From Deltaproteobacteria bacterium (GTDB lineage: Bacteria; Desulfobacterota; DSM-4660; Desulfatiglandales; Desulfatiglandaceae), in the NCBI GenBank assembly GCA_018644785.1, contig JABGPV010000220.1:1-8737 (forward strand): DNA of 8,737 nucleotides. The letters are read 5' to 3'. The translations under genes and the position numbers were made by a program. The notes beneath the pieces are model-generated. The model did not search any database. It saw only the letters and a program-made list of their open reading frames with translations, and was not told the DNA's origin. Every line of letters begins with the position of its first letter. Position 1 is the stretch's first letter. This document shows positions 1-6,341 of this stretch, piece after piece.

Positions 1-78
1 GTACTGATATTTTGGACAGTTAAACACATATTAATCTCAACTTCAATAATGATCTCTTCATTTTGATTGCAGTTCATT

Positions 79-141
79 ATTTTTCCATGTTTGTGGTCCT
101 TTTTTTAAAAAAACTTCTGGGGTTTTGACCTTATATGACAA
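79..141 (+). repeat. Diverged direct repeat, copy A
   Basis: This stretch aligns by hand with 3501-3562 in the same orientation, matching in about 46 of 63 columns with a single gap. Shared blocks are ATTTTTC, TTTG, GGT, a T run, a run of seven A, CTTCT, TGACC, TAT and TGACAA. The low-complexity T and A runs account for part of the match, but the ordered non-repetitive blocks argue for common origin. Copy A lies upstream of the decayed frame at 190; copy B lies inside the sequence that interrupts pglX. It could be a shared promoter region or part of a dispersed mobile repeat. Confidence 0.55.
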
Positions 142-189
142 TTTCATCTGTTACCATGGCCCCAAATTCACAAAAAGGAGGCACGCAAC

Positions 190-337
190 ATGGATACCAT
201 TGTCGGAAATTATCTGGAACAGATGTGTGGGGGGGGGTCAAGTCTTTGATTGACGTATTGTTGCCATTCCGATAGCGCCAGAATCATTTGGAGGCCGCTC
301 AGAATACAATTTCAAGGGGCAGGATATCACTTCGTAA
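190..337 (+). pseudogene. Short decayed reading frame with G9 run
   Basis: A strong Shine-Dalgarno (AAGGAGG, 175-181) stands 8 nt before ATG 190, which opens a 19-codon frame starting MDTIVGNYLEQMC. It meets nine G residues at 229-237 and stops at TGA 247-249. In another frame, 254-337 reads a 27-codon run containing IVAIPIAPESFGG and then TAA. Losing one G from the run joins the two frames apart from one in-frame TGA at 251-253; gaining one G gives only a short tail ending near 273. It therefore looks like a real small gene or gene start damaged by an indel and a nonsense change. The protein family is not recognised, and it does not match the usual start of BrxA, BrxB or BrxC. Confidence 0.35.
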
Positions 338-393
338 ACAGTGCCGGATGTGGGCAGGATGGCTTTCCCCCCAGGAATGAGAAGGATTAAGAA

Positions 394-1667
394 ATGGTCA
401 ATCAAAGACTTGATCCCTTATACACGGTATTTGCATCGCTGGACCTGTTGCGCGATGAGGGGGGGAAAGCCGTCTTCAAAACCGAAGCCGATCCACTGGC
501 CGAGGTGCTGGCCAAAATCAAAAACCGTACCGATTACGGGGAGAACGCCAGCGGCAAATATTTAGAGAGCACGTTTTCAAAAGAACCCTTTGGTTGGGAT
601 TTTGATGTGGTCCGACTGCTGGCGGTTTGTCTGCTTCGGGCCGGTGCCATTGAAGCCACCAGCAAAGGGCAAATCATTCAATCGGCCCTGAGCGTGGATG
701 CGAAAAACACCTTCACCAACAACAACCTGTTTCGCCAGACATCCTTCCGTCCCAAGGAGGTCTTTGATTTTACGGAACTCATCAAAGCCAACGAAAATGT
801 AAAAGATGTGTTTGGTGGTGACATCTCCGATCTCACCCCAACAGTTGCTGCGGAAACCATCCGTGAAAAGGCGGGGAAGCGTGAAAAAGAGGTGCAGGAC
901 ATGCATACCCTTCTGGTGGCCAACCACCTGCCCGGATCCGAAATACTGGGGGAAGCATGCGATCTCATACGGGCCATCCGCACCGGCAGTAAAGAGCGGA
1001 CCATCCTGACCTTTAACAGTGCGTGCAAGGAATTGAAGGAAGCCGTGAAGCGGGCTGCGGAGCTGGCCCACGTTCTCACGGAACCGTCCCAGGCCGACAT
1101 CAAGAGAGCGGGCGCCACGCTTACCATCAAGTGGCCCTTTCTGGCTGGAGAAGCGGATCTGGATGAGGCCTTCAAAGAAAAAGCTGAAATGCTCAGAGAT
1201 CTTCTGGACCGGGAAACGTTCTTTCGTGAACTGCCGTCCATTGATCAGCATGCAAGTGAACTGGAAAAGGAGTATGAAAGGCGATTCGAAGAAGCCTCTT
1301 CGGGCAGGAAACAGGCATACACTTCAGTTATGGAAAATTTGGAGAAAACTCCCGGCTGGGAGAAGCTGACAGATGAGCAGAAGAAACTCATCAGCGATCC
1401 CATTGAGCCATACGTACTGAAGGACCCGGCTCCCTCCACGCCCATTTCCCAGCTTCGCGCCGAGTGCGATGGGGCGCCCGGACGTCTCAACAAGGCGGTT
1501 GAAGAGATGATGCGGCTTTTGGATGGCAATCGGGTGATCAAGGTGAACGCCGCCAGTTTTTTTCAGGCGGGGTGGAAACCGAAGAGCAGTTGGATGCCGC
1601 CCTTCAGGGTTTGAGAGAGGCTTGTGAAAGTCATATTGGGGCCGGTAAAAAAGTGCTGATCCAATAG
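394..1667 (+). pseudogene. brxC: BREX P-loop protein BrxC, C-terminal fragment, frameshifted
   Basis: The frame encodes about the last 425 residues of BrxC, the roughly 1200-residue ATPase of BREX phage-defence systems. It is recognised from family memory by segments such as DLLRDEGGKAVFKTEADPL, YGENASGKYLE, PFGWDFDVVRLL, NNNLFRQTSFRPKEV and ETFFRELPSIDQHASELE. The N-terminal two thirds with the Walker motifs are absent. A stop lies just upstream at 388-390 and family similarity begins near 412, so ATG 394 is only the first start in a truncated frame. At a T7 run (1557-1563) the frame slips. The first frame stops at 1614 with a nonsense tail, while the -1 frame continues as FFSGGVETEEQLDAAL to GAGKKVLIQ and TAG 1667, the normal BrxC end. 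It cannot work as a BREX ATPase. Residue homology is clear; the loss of function is inferred. Confidence 0.88.
1557..1563 (+). other. T7 frameshift site in the brxC remnant
   Basis: Seven T residues follow AG. Eight would keep the upstream brxC frame aligned with the conserved C-terminal tail that is readable in the next frame up to 1667. The simplest reading is a one-T deletion in a decaying gene. A base-calling error in the homopolymer, or slippage during expression, could give the same picture. Confidence 0.8.
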
Positions 1668-1718
1668 GGCCGTTTGAACCTGCCTCCTATAAAATGAATG
1701 TTTTCTTATTTAAAAGGG

Positions 1719-1748
1719 TTGAAATAGCAGATCTGTTTGCGGTATCTT
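1719..1748 (+). promoter_or_regulatory. Possible promoter for the fic gene
   Basis: The 152-nt gap between the brxC remnant and fic is distinctly AT-rich compared with both genes. Within it TTGAAA (1719-1724) and TATCTT (1743-1748) are spaced 18 nt apart and match the sigma-70 boxes at 5/6 and 4/6 positions. This would give fic its own transcript. Matches of this quality are common in AT-rich DNA, so the call is weak. Confidence 0.25.
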
Positions 1749-1819
1749 ATTTTAAAAATATCCATTTTTTTAAAATACTGTTGCAGAATTCGATTCTTAT
1801 TCAAGGGTACTGAAATAAA

Positions 1820-3022
1820 ATGACCGATCAAACTGAACCCTTCAGAGCCGGACGATACATCAAACAGCTGGAAGGGTATTCCGCTTTTATTCCCCAACCT
1901 TTGCCTCCCACACCCCCGGTTCGCATGGATGCCGAGATCATACGTCTTTTGTCAGATGCGGACCGTGCCCTGGGGCGTTTGGACGGTGTTGCCACCGTTT
2001 TACCCAATCCCGATCTTTTTGTGGCTATGTACGTGAAACAGGAGGCCGTCTTTAGTTCTCAGATCGAAGGGACTCAAAGTACATTGGAGGATGTCCTGGA
2101 ATACGAGGCGGGATCAGGCAAAGAGCAACGGCCAAGAGACGTGGAAGAGGTTGTAAACTATGTAGCCGCAATGAACATGGGGCTTGAAAGACTTAAGGAA
2201 CTATCACTGAGTCTGCGCTTAATTCGAGAAATCCATGAAGTACTCCTTAGAGGCGTGCGAGGCGGAGAAAGAACACCGGGAGAATTCCGAAGAACCCAAA
2301 ACTGGGTCGGACCAGCCAACTGCACCCTTCTCGACGCAGAGTATGTGCCACCACCACCCCACCATATGAAAGAAGGGTTAAGCAATCTTGAAAAATTTCT
2401 TCACGACCGATCGGCTCTCCCGGTCCTGATCCATTGTGCATTGGCCCATGCCCAATTTGAAACCATTCACCCCTTTCTTGACGGCAATGGGCGTATGGGG
2501 AGACTGCTGATCACATTTCTACTTTGTGAAAGGCACATCCTAAATCGTCCTTTGCTGTATCTGAGCTACTATTTAAAAGCGCATCGGGCTGAATATTATG
2601 ATCGGCTCATGGCTATCAGGAATGGGGGCGATTGGGAAGGATGGGTCAAATTCTTTTTGCGGGGCGTCTATGAAGTCAGCCAGGCATCAACGGAAACTGC
2701 TCGTGCGATCCTTCATTTGCGCGAAGACCATCGACAACTTATCACGGAAAAGCTTTCGAACAGCGTCAACGGCCTAAGGCTTTTGGACCGTCTGTTTGAA
2801 ATCCCTCTCATAACCATACGAGTAGCAAGTGAATATATGGGCGTTTCCTATGTAACGGCATCTTCCGTTATTCAAAATATGGAAGAGATGGGCATTCTAA
2901 AAGAGATAACAGGCCAAAAACGAAATAAGGTCTTTCGATATGAGCCATACATGAAACTATTTAGCAACCAAGCCATTTCACTGCCCCGAGCAGAAGACCA
3001 GATGGATACGGTTTCTTCATAG
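1820..3022 (+). CDS. Fic family AMP-transferase-type protein with winged helix
   Basis: The 400-residue protein is a full-length Fic-domain protein. Such enzymes usually transfer AMP from ATP to a hydroxyl side chain of a target protein. The catalytic loop HPFLDGNGRMGR (about residues 217-228) keeps the canonical HPFxxGNGRxxR pattern. SSQIEG (79-84) in the N-terminal region matches the class II inhibitory motif, whose Glu (83) would block ATP binding. RTPGEFRRTQNWVG (151-164) forms the usual flap region. The C-terminal part (about 318-375, with ASEYMGVSYVTASSVIQNME) looks like a winged helix, suggesting DNA binding or autoregulation. ATG 1820 is kept because residues just after it fit the family; its Shine-Dalgarno is poor (AAGG about 14 nt away). 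It lies between brxC and pglX remnants on the same strand and is the only intact gene of that block. The target protein is unknown. Confidence 0.9.
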   Translation: MTDQTEPFRAGRYIKQLEGYSAFIPQPLPPTPPVRMDAEIIRLLSDADRALGRLDGVATVLPNPDLFVAMYVKQEAVFSSQIEGTQSTLEDVLEYEAGSGKEQRPRDVEEVVNYVAAMNMGLERLKELSLSLRLIREIHEVLLRGVRGGERTPGEFRRTQNWVGPANCTLLDAEYVPPPPHHMKEGLSNLEKFLHDRSALPVLIHCALAHAQFETIHPFLDGNGRMGRLLITFLLCERHILNRPLLYLSYYLKAHRAEYYDRLMAIRNGGDWEGWVKFFLRGVYEVSQASTETARAILHLREDHRQLITEKLSNSVNGLRLLDRLFEIPLITIRVASEYMGVSYVTASSVIQNMEEMGILKEITGQKRNKVFRYEPYMKLFSNQAISLPRAEDQMDTVSS

Positions 3023-3054
3023 CGACGGGACAATCAGCAGGATCACACAAACCA

Positions 3055-3477
3055 ATGGAAAAACAGATCAGGAACCTCATTCAGAAGGCCACCCAGGATG
3101 CCCGTAATCTCCTGGAATCCGAGTTCAACGAGCAGCTTGAAGGCGTGTTCGATATCCTTCCCAACGGACGGATCGCGCCGGAACCAGGGGAACATTTGAA
3201 CGCAGGACAGCGCATCATTCGGGAGAAAGTGGTCGCGGCCATCGAGCACGAAAAAGCAGGGGGCGTTTCTGATGAGGAGGCCGTCAGTAATTATCTGCGG
3301 GAAGCGTCCTTTACCTGTCTGAACCGTTTCGCGGCCTTGAAGATGCTGGAAGCCCGGGAGCTGGTACAGGAATTAATTCCGGGGACACAATACTTAATTT
3401 TTTCCGGTAGAAACACCTCCGCCAGTCAATTCCCCTGTTTTTTCATGTATGAAGAGACATCCCTCTTTTCCGTATAA
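3055..3477 (+). pseudogene. pglX: BREX adenine methyltransferase PglX, N-terminal fragment
   Basis: Residues 1-106 match the start of BREX PglX, the large (about 1200-residue) adenine-specific DNA methyltransferase that marks host DNA. Recognisable parts are MEKQIRNLIQKATQDARNLLE, EQLEGVFDILPNGRIAPEPGEH and FAALKMLEARELVQE. Similarity stops abruptly after codon 106 (about 3372), and the last 34 codons are read from inserted sequence starting AATTCCGGGGACA. The S-adenosylmethionine-binding and catalytic motifs, which lie far downstream in the family, are missing, so no methylation activity is possible. The start is chosen because the family begins at the same place; AGGA about 12 nt upstream is a weak ribosome site. 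It starts 33 nt after fic, so the two were probably cotranscribed. Confidence 0.85.
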
Positions 3478-3500
3478 GAACCGTCCTTGTGCGACTCAAT

Positions 3501-3562
3501 ATTTTTCTACCTTTGCGGTTTTTTTCCAAAAAAACTTCTCCCCCTGTGACCGTATCTGACAA
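3501..3562 (+). repeat. Diverged direct repeat, copy B
   Basis: This is the partner of 79-141, in the same orientation and lying inside the sequence that interrupts pglX. The closest blocks are ATTTTTC, a run of seven A followed by CTTCT, and TGACC-n-TAT-n-TGACAA. No gene-like frame follows it within the insert, unlike copy A, which stands before the Shine-Dalgarno at 175-181. Confidence 0.55.
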
Positions 3563-3665
3563 GATTGTGAAAGGATAAAGCTATTGAAGTGAGGTGTTTG
3601 CGGTATGTTCAAGAAAGCTGTCCAACCAATTAACCAACCTTGCTGAAAATGATTCCATCCAAAAG

Positions 3666-3703
3666 GAAAAGGCCCACCCCCGTTTCTGGAGGCCGGCCTT
3701 TTC
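3666..3703. terminator. Bidirectional intrinsic-terminator-like hairpin
   Basis: GAAAAGGCC (3666-3674) pairs perfectly with GGCCTTTTC (3695-3703) around a 20-nt loop, giving a 9-bp stem with T-rich 3' sides on both strands. It sits between the + strand BREX relic and the converging - strand prophage-like genes, where a two-way terminator would be expected. The T-tract is short (four T within the stem), so its strength is uncertain. Confidence 0.5.
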
Positions 3704-3750
3704 ACCGTTAATAATTTGTCCCCAATTGGAGACATTCAAAACTTGGATTC

Positions 3751-3766
3751 CTGTACAATTGTACAG
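3751..3766. promoter_or_regulatory. Perfect 16-bp palindrome, SOS-box-like
   Basis: CTGTACAATTGTACAG is an exact palindrome and fits CTGT-N8-ACAG, the LexA box pattern of gammaproteobacteria. No start codon with a ribosome site follows it on either strand within about 100 nt, and the nearest gene (3798-4073) ends rather than begins there. An operator role is therefore unproven. Alternatives are a leftover of a lost promoter, a recombination half-site pair, or chance. Confidence 0.3.
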
Positions 3767-3797
3767 AAACCCACCAACGAAGCCCAGGTCCGCCCCC

Positions 3798-4073
3798 TCA
3801 CTCCCCGGTCAACGGGTCGATTTCCGCTAAGTTGGGGTGTGCGGTATTCCATAAACGTTGCAGCTCAATGCTATTGTCTGAATTAAGCATGTCCATAACA
3901 TCGTCCATCCTATTCTCTGTGTTAGATAAAAGCGTGCCTAGAGAATTTAAAGCCAGGTTCTCAAATTCCCCGGTAAGTGCTGCGGAAGAAACCAACTGAA
4001 TAACGGAATAAACAAACTCCAAGTTTGGAATCAGCTCATCAATGTCAAAAATCTCCAGCCTGTTGCCTGTCAT
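3798..4073 (-). CDS. Small helical hypothetical protein
   Basis: This is a 91-residue, acidic, mostly helical soluble protein of no recognised family, with no signal peptide or membrane segment. The start is set at ATG 4073 because GGGGAGG (4082-4088 on the + axis) stands 8 nt upstream; a longer frame from GTG 4082 would begin inside that ribosome site. The middle segment (GEFENLALNSLGTLLSNTENR, about residues 36-56) looks like amphipathic helices, as in many small phage accessory proteins. Its leader ends in a hairpin with a U6 tract directly before the ribosome site, so expression may be controlled by attenuation. It is the last - strand gene before the junction with the BREX relic. Confidence 0.65.
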   Translation of the reverse strand: MTGNRLEIFDIDELIPNLEFVYSVIQLVSSAALTGEFENLALNSLGTLLSNTENRMDDVMDMLNSDNSIELQRLWNTAHPNLAEIDPLTGE

Positions 4074-4090
4074 GATATACACCTCCCCAT

Positions 4091-4165
4091 AAAAAAGCGC
4101 CCAAGCTGTCTCAAATGGCTATCAGACCATTTTCCGGTCCTCACGGATGCCGGCAACTTGAGCGC
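4091..4165 (-). terminator. Hairpin plus U6 just upstream of the 91-aa gene (possible attenuator)
   Basis: On the - strand GCGCTCAAG (4165-4157) pairs over all nine positions with CTTGGGCGC (4105-4097), using one G-U pair, and is followed by TTTTTT (4096-4091). The 51-nt interior can form further small stems, for example ATGG/CCAT and ACC/GGT. On the + strand the same arms contain a C-A mismatch, so the structure favours - strand RNA. The U-tract ends 3 nt before the GGGGAGG ribosome site. This suits conditional termination or a ligand- or protein-sensing leader; no known riboswitch class was recognised. Upstream, 4166-4267 has only a weak CGGTA/TACCG stem. Confidence 0.5.
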
Positions 4166-4267
4166 AAATATTCTGTTTCCATAAATAAAAAATGCCATGT
4201 TTTCGGTATGGCCTCCGCTGATAGTTTTTGAGAGAGCTTTATCCTTACCGGATTGTGCCCCCTGGTG

Positions 4268-4480
4268 TCAAGTTGAAAGATACTCATACCCTGGCAAGGG
4301 TTCGACCGTCACCGGCCCCTGTCGAGCATTTTCAGCCACTCTGATCCAACGGTTTTCTTGAAAAATTGAAGAACGCCCGGTCCCCCTTAAGCAATTCAGG
4401 AACAAAACCGTTCCAAATGGGAAATCGTTCCAAAAGCCATTTTCCATTTGTTTTCCACGTCTTATATCAATATCAGGCAT
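4268..4480 (-). CDS. Doubtful small ORF downstream of the helicase
   Basis: An open frame of 70 codons (or about 60 from an inner ATG) with no recognised family. Neither ATG has a good ribosome site, and the 5' part overlaps two copies of the GGAACG iteron motif, which favours non-coding function there. The C-terminal half (RWIRVAENARQGPVTVEPLP) has ordinary protein-like composition, so a diverged or partial gene remains possible. Confidence 0.25.
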   Translation of the reverse strand: MPDIDIRRGKQMENGFWNDFPFGTVLFLNCLRGTGRSSIFQENRWIRVAENARQGPVTVEPLPGYEYLST

Positions 4481-4690
4481 TAACGATGGAACGATGTTCC
4501 TCGATTTGCATGAAATCCATTTGGTTTTTTTCTTTTCTCTTTTTTATTTTTTTCTCTCTTTATATTGTAATAATCGTTCCATCATTCCAAAAAAGATATA
4601 AGTATATAAAAAGATTAAGATTATATTTAAAAACACGCTCTTTTTCGTTCCTAAATCGTTCCAAATCGTTCCTAATCGTTCCACTATAGG
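4405..4690. other. Candidate replication origin (iterons plus AT-rich tract)
   Basis: The block just downstream of the helicase stop contains multiple copies of ATCGTTCC or its complement: 4409-4414 (partial), 4424-4431, 4488-4495 (opposite orientation), 4573-4580, 4581-4588 (one mismatch), and a tandem cluster at 4646-4682. Positions 4488-4500 read GGAAC-GAT-GTTCC, a small inverted repeat. Between the copies, about 4524-4640 is extremely AT-rich with long T-rich pyrimidine tracts and TATA-like steps, as in a DNA-unwinding element. Origins with repeats next to an SF3 initiator helicase are established for phage P4. That this block is the origin is inferred from layout. Confidence 0.55.
4646..4682. 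repeat. Tandem GGAACGAT iterons, ~10-nt period
   Basis: Read on the - strand directly after the helicase stop, GGAACGATTA, GGAACGATTT, GGAACGATTTA and GGAACGA follow head to tail. Copies start 10, 10 and about 10-11 nt apart, so the same motif faces the same side of the helix each turn. This is the usual geometry of initiator-binding iterons. A single further copy (6282-6289) lies upstream of the helicase gene. Confidence 0.75.
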
Positions 4691-6168
4691 GTTATAAGCC
4701 TGAGTCCCTGGTAATATCGACCCCCTGATTGTCCCGGCTCAAATTTGGCATCGCGCAACATCTTGCCAAATTTTTTCCCGCTGGGCACACGCTTTCCGAT
4801 GTTCTCTTCGAACCAAGTTTCAAAGGCCGAATAGAGGTTTTTAAAGTACTCTTTGGAATCGGTGGCGACGATGCAGCGGTCCTCAATGAAATCGGCCAGG
4901 AGATCTTCATCGCGGCGATATTCCTCGGTCGCTTTTTTGATGATGGCAGGGGGAGATAGGCCAATTTGCCTCCACTTGAGACATCCACGTACAAGCCATG
5001 CCAGAATTCCGGGCAGCTCCTCTTCCAATTTGTCGCTCAAGTCCTTGTCGGCGCGAAATTCGTTCTCGGCCTGGGGATCGCGATCGACGAAGGAAAAATT
5101 GAATGGAATCAAATGGACTCGTTCCCAAAAAGCGAAATCACTCGAAGGCGCGTGGGGTTTGTGGTTGGTCAATAAAATCAGGGTATGCGAAGGGCTGAAA
5201 GTGGTCTCACGCCTATCGTGCGGCGCCCTGCCAACTAAGGTATCACTTCCTGACAACCACTTAATACGGCTGGGTGAAAATTTGCGGCCTTCATCGGCTT
5301 CCGAGGCAAAGGCAAGGCGGAGGCCTCGGAGAGCCATGATGTCCGGTGACGGCCCTGCAGAGGATCTATTTCGTCCCTGATCGAGGAGCATCTCTGCTTG
5401 AATTGGAGCGGCCAAGGGGCCTAATATTCGGGAAATGACTTCAACAATTGTCGTTTTTCCATTTCTGCCCTGCCCCCATAAAACCGGCAGGACGTTTTCA
5501 CTCGAAAGCCCTGTAATGGCGTATCCAAACAGCCGGGCCATATACGAGATGATGTCCGTCTCTTCACCAAAGATTTCGCGTAAGGTTTTGTCCCAGGTCG
5601 GGCAAGGTGCTTCGATGCCCGGGTACGCGACCGGGGAAGCCTTGCTGATGTAGTCACCCGGCTGGCCCGGGTAAAGTTCCCCTGTGCGGAGGTCCACTAC
5701 CCCGTTTTTACATGCCAGAAGCCAAGGGTTCTGATCAAATATATCCCCGGTTGTCGCTGTCGTTTTGGAAGGATTTGTTGTCGCAAATTTCAGGCAATTC
5801 TGTCTTCCTCTTTCAGTACGCAGCTTTGTGATCCGCTTATTATAAAGCTTTATTTTCCTCTTCTGGCGCTCTTGTTCCGATTCGTCAGGAGCCTCGGCTT
5901 CCATTATTTCTTGCAATGCCCCTGCATAAACGTTGGCTACTGCTTCCACGTTCGCCAGGGCCAAATCCATTATATCCAAATCCCAAGATTGTCCGTTCCA
6001 TCGGAGCCACTCTTGCGCGGATTTGTTGTAAATAAAAAAACCTTCGTGTAAAATAGCATACACTAGGCCGTCACCGAGTTCAGCGGCGTCGAAGCACTCT
6101 TTTAAAAGTTGGGGTGGGAAAACAATGTGGTTGGTGGGGCATTCTGGGGGCCGGAATTTGTCATCCAT
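4684..6168 (-). CDS. P4/D5-type SF3 replicative helicase (phage/plasmid primase family, C-terminal part)
   Basis: The 494-residue protein matches the helicase half of phage P4 alpha-like and D5-like replication proteins, which unwind the origin as hexamers. A D5_N-type region (about 40-200, with NPWLLACKNGVVDLRTGEL at 147-165) precedes the SF3 ATPase. Walker A is GQGRNGKTT (232-240), Walker B lies around RLAFASEAD (284-292), the asparagine sensor is LILLTNHKP (330-338) and the arginine-finger region is FWERVHLIPF (347-356). A winged-helix-like tail (about 420-494) could contact DNA. There is no N-terminal primase domain, and at 494 residues it is shorter than full alpha proteins (about 780). 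Start ATG 6168 has GAGG 9 nt upstream. Iterons begin immediately after the stop and one copy lies upstream, so origin binding and autoregulation are plausible. Confidence 0.9.
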   Translation of the reverse strand: MDDKFRPPECPTNHIVFPPQLLKECFDAAELGDGLVYAILHEGFFIYNKSAQEWLRWNGQSWDLDIMDLALANVEAVANVYAGALQEIMEAEAPDESEQERQKRKIKLYNKRITKLRTERGRQNCLKFATTNPSKTTATTGDIFDQNPWLLACKNGVVDLRTGELYPGQPGDYISKASPVAYPGIEAPCPTWDKTLREIFGEETDIISYMARLFGYAITGLSSENVLPVLWGQGRNGKTTIVEVISRILGPLAAPIQAEMLLDQGRNRSSAGPSPDIMALRGLRLAFASEADEGRKFSPSRIKWLSGSDTLVGRAPHDRRETTFSPSHTLILLTNHKPHAPSSDFAFWERVHLIPFNFSFVDRDPQAENEFRADKDLSDKLEEELPGILAWLVRGCLKWRQIGLSPPAIIKKATEEYRRDEDLLADFIEDRCIVATDSKEYFKNLYSAFETWFEENIGKRVPSGKKFGKMLRDAKFEPGQSGGRYYQGLRLITL

Positions 6169-6281
6169 GTGTTAAATCCTCATCAGTCCATTTTTCCGTT
6201 ACGTTTTGAATCTGAAAAATGTGCGAACATCATGCTGGGGGAAACCATTGAATTCACACTAATAAATTAGGACCCGCATTT

Positions 6282-6289
6282 GGAACGAT
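6282..6289. promoter_or_regulatory. Single iteron upstream of the helicase gene
   Basis: GGAACGAT occurs once here, 114 nt before the helicase start, in the 173-nt gap (6169-6341) that otherwise shows no gene. It is the same motif as the cluster at 4646-4682 in the opposite orientation relative to the helicase gene. An initiator bound here could repress or tune its own synthesis. One 8-mer could also occur by chance. Confidence 0.35.
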
Positions 6290-6341
6290 TGGTCTGTAGA
6301 AAGATGGGGGTCGGGGGGACGATTAAAAACGGATAGAAATT

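Larger units (their letters stand above)
3372..3731. mobile_element. MITE-like insertion with degenerate inverted ends, breaking pglX
   Basis: The left edge carries AATTCCGGGGACA (3375-3387) followed by CAATACTTAATT to 3398. The right edge, read on the other strand from about 3727 to 3708, is AATTGGGGACAAATTATTAA. The GGGGACA core and the AATT and TTAA flanks agree; the remainder is diverged. The left edge coincides with the point where PglX homology ends. GGGGACA with nearby TTAATT is, from memory, typical of sequences next to REP-associated or IS200-like tyrosine transposases, but there is no transposase gene here. The ~360-nt length fits a non-autonomous element. No target duplication was found, and whether pglX continues afterwards cannot be seen. 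Confidence 0.45.

Noticed and set aside
678..1241. 187-codon - strand open frame
   Set aside because: A second antisense shadow of brxC, serine- and arginine-rich as expected for an out-of-frame reading.
577..1251. 224-codon open frame on the - strand
   Set aside because: It lies wholly antisense to the BrxC-like frame, whose residues are clearly conserved; this one has no family likeness.
1732..3606. A 12-nt match, TGTTTGCGGTAT, shared by 1732-1743 and about 3595-3606
   Set aside because: A few 12-nt matches are expected by chance in a window of this size, and the flanks do not align.
3571..4248. AAGGATAAAGCT at about 3571 (+) and about 4237-4248 (-)
   Set aside because: The match is too short to stand out from chance, and it does not extend.
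4268..4330. tRNA-like T-arm sequence around GGGTTCGACC
   Set aside because: The flanking bases do not pair as a T stem, and no acceptor or anticodon stem could be drawn.
4366..4689. 107-codon + strand open frame
   Set aside because: It crosses the AT-rich tract and iterons, encodes a low-complexity Phe/Ser/Ile run, and lacks a ribosome site.
4853..5380. 175-codon + strand open frame
   Set aside because: It is antisense to the helicase ATPase domain, and its composition is typical of a shadow frame.
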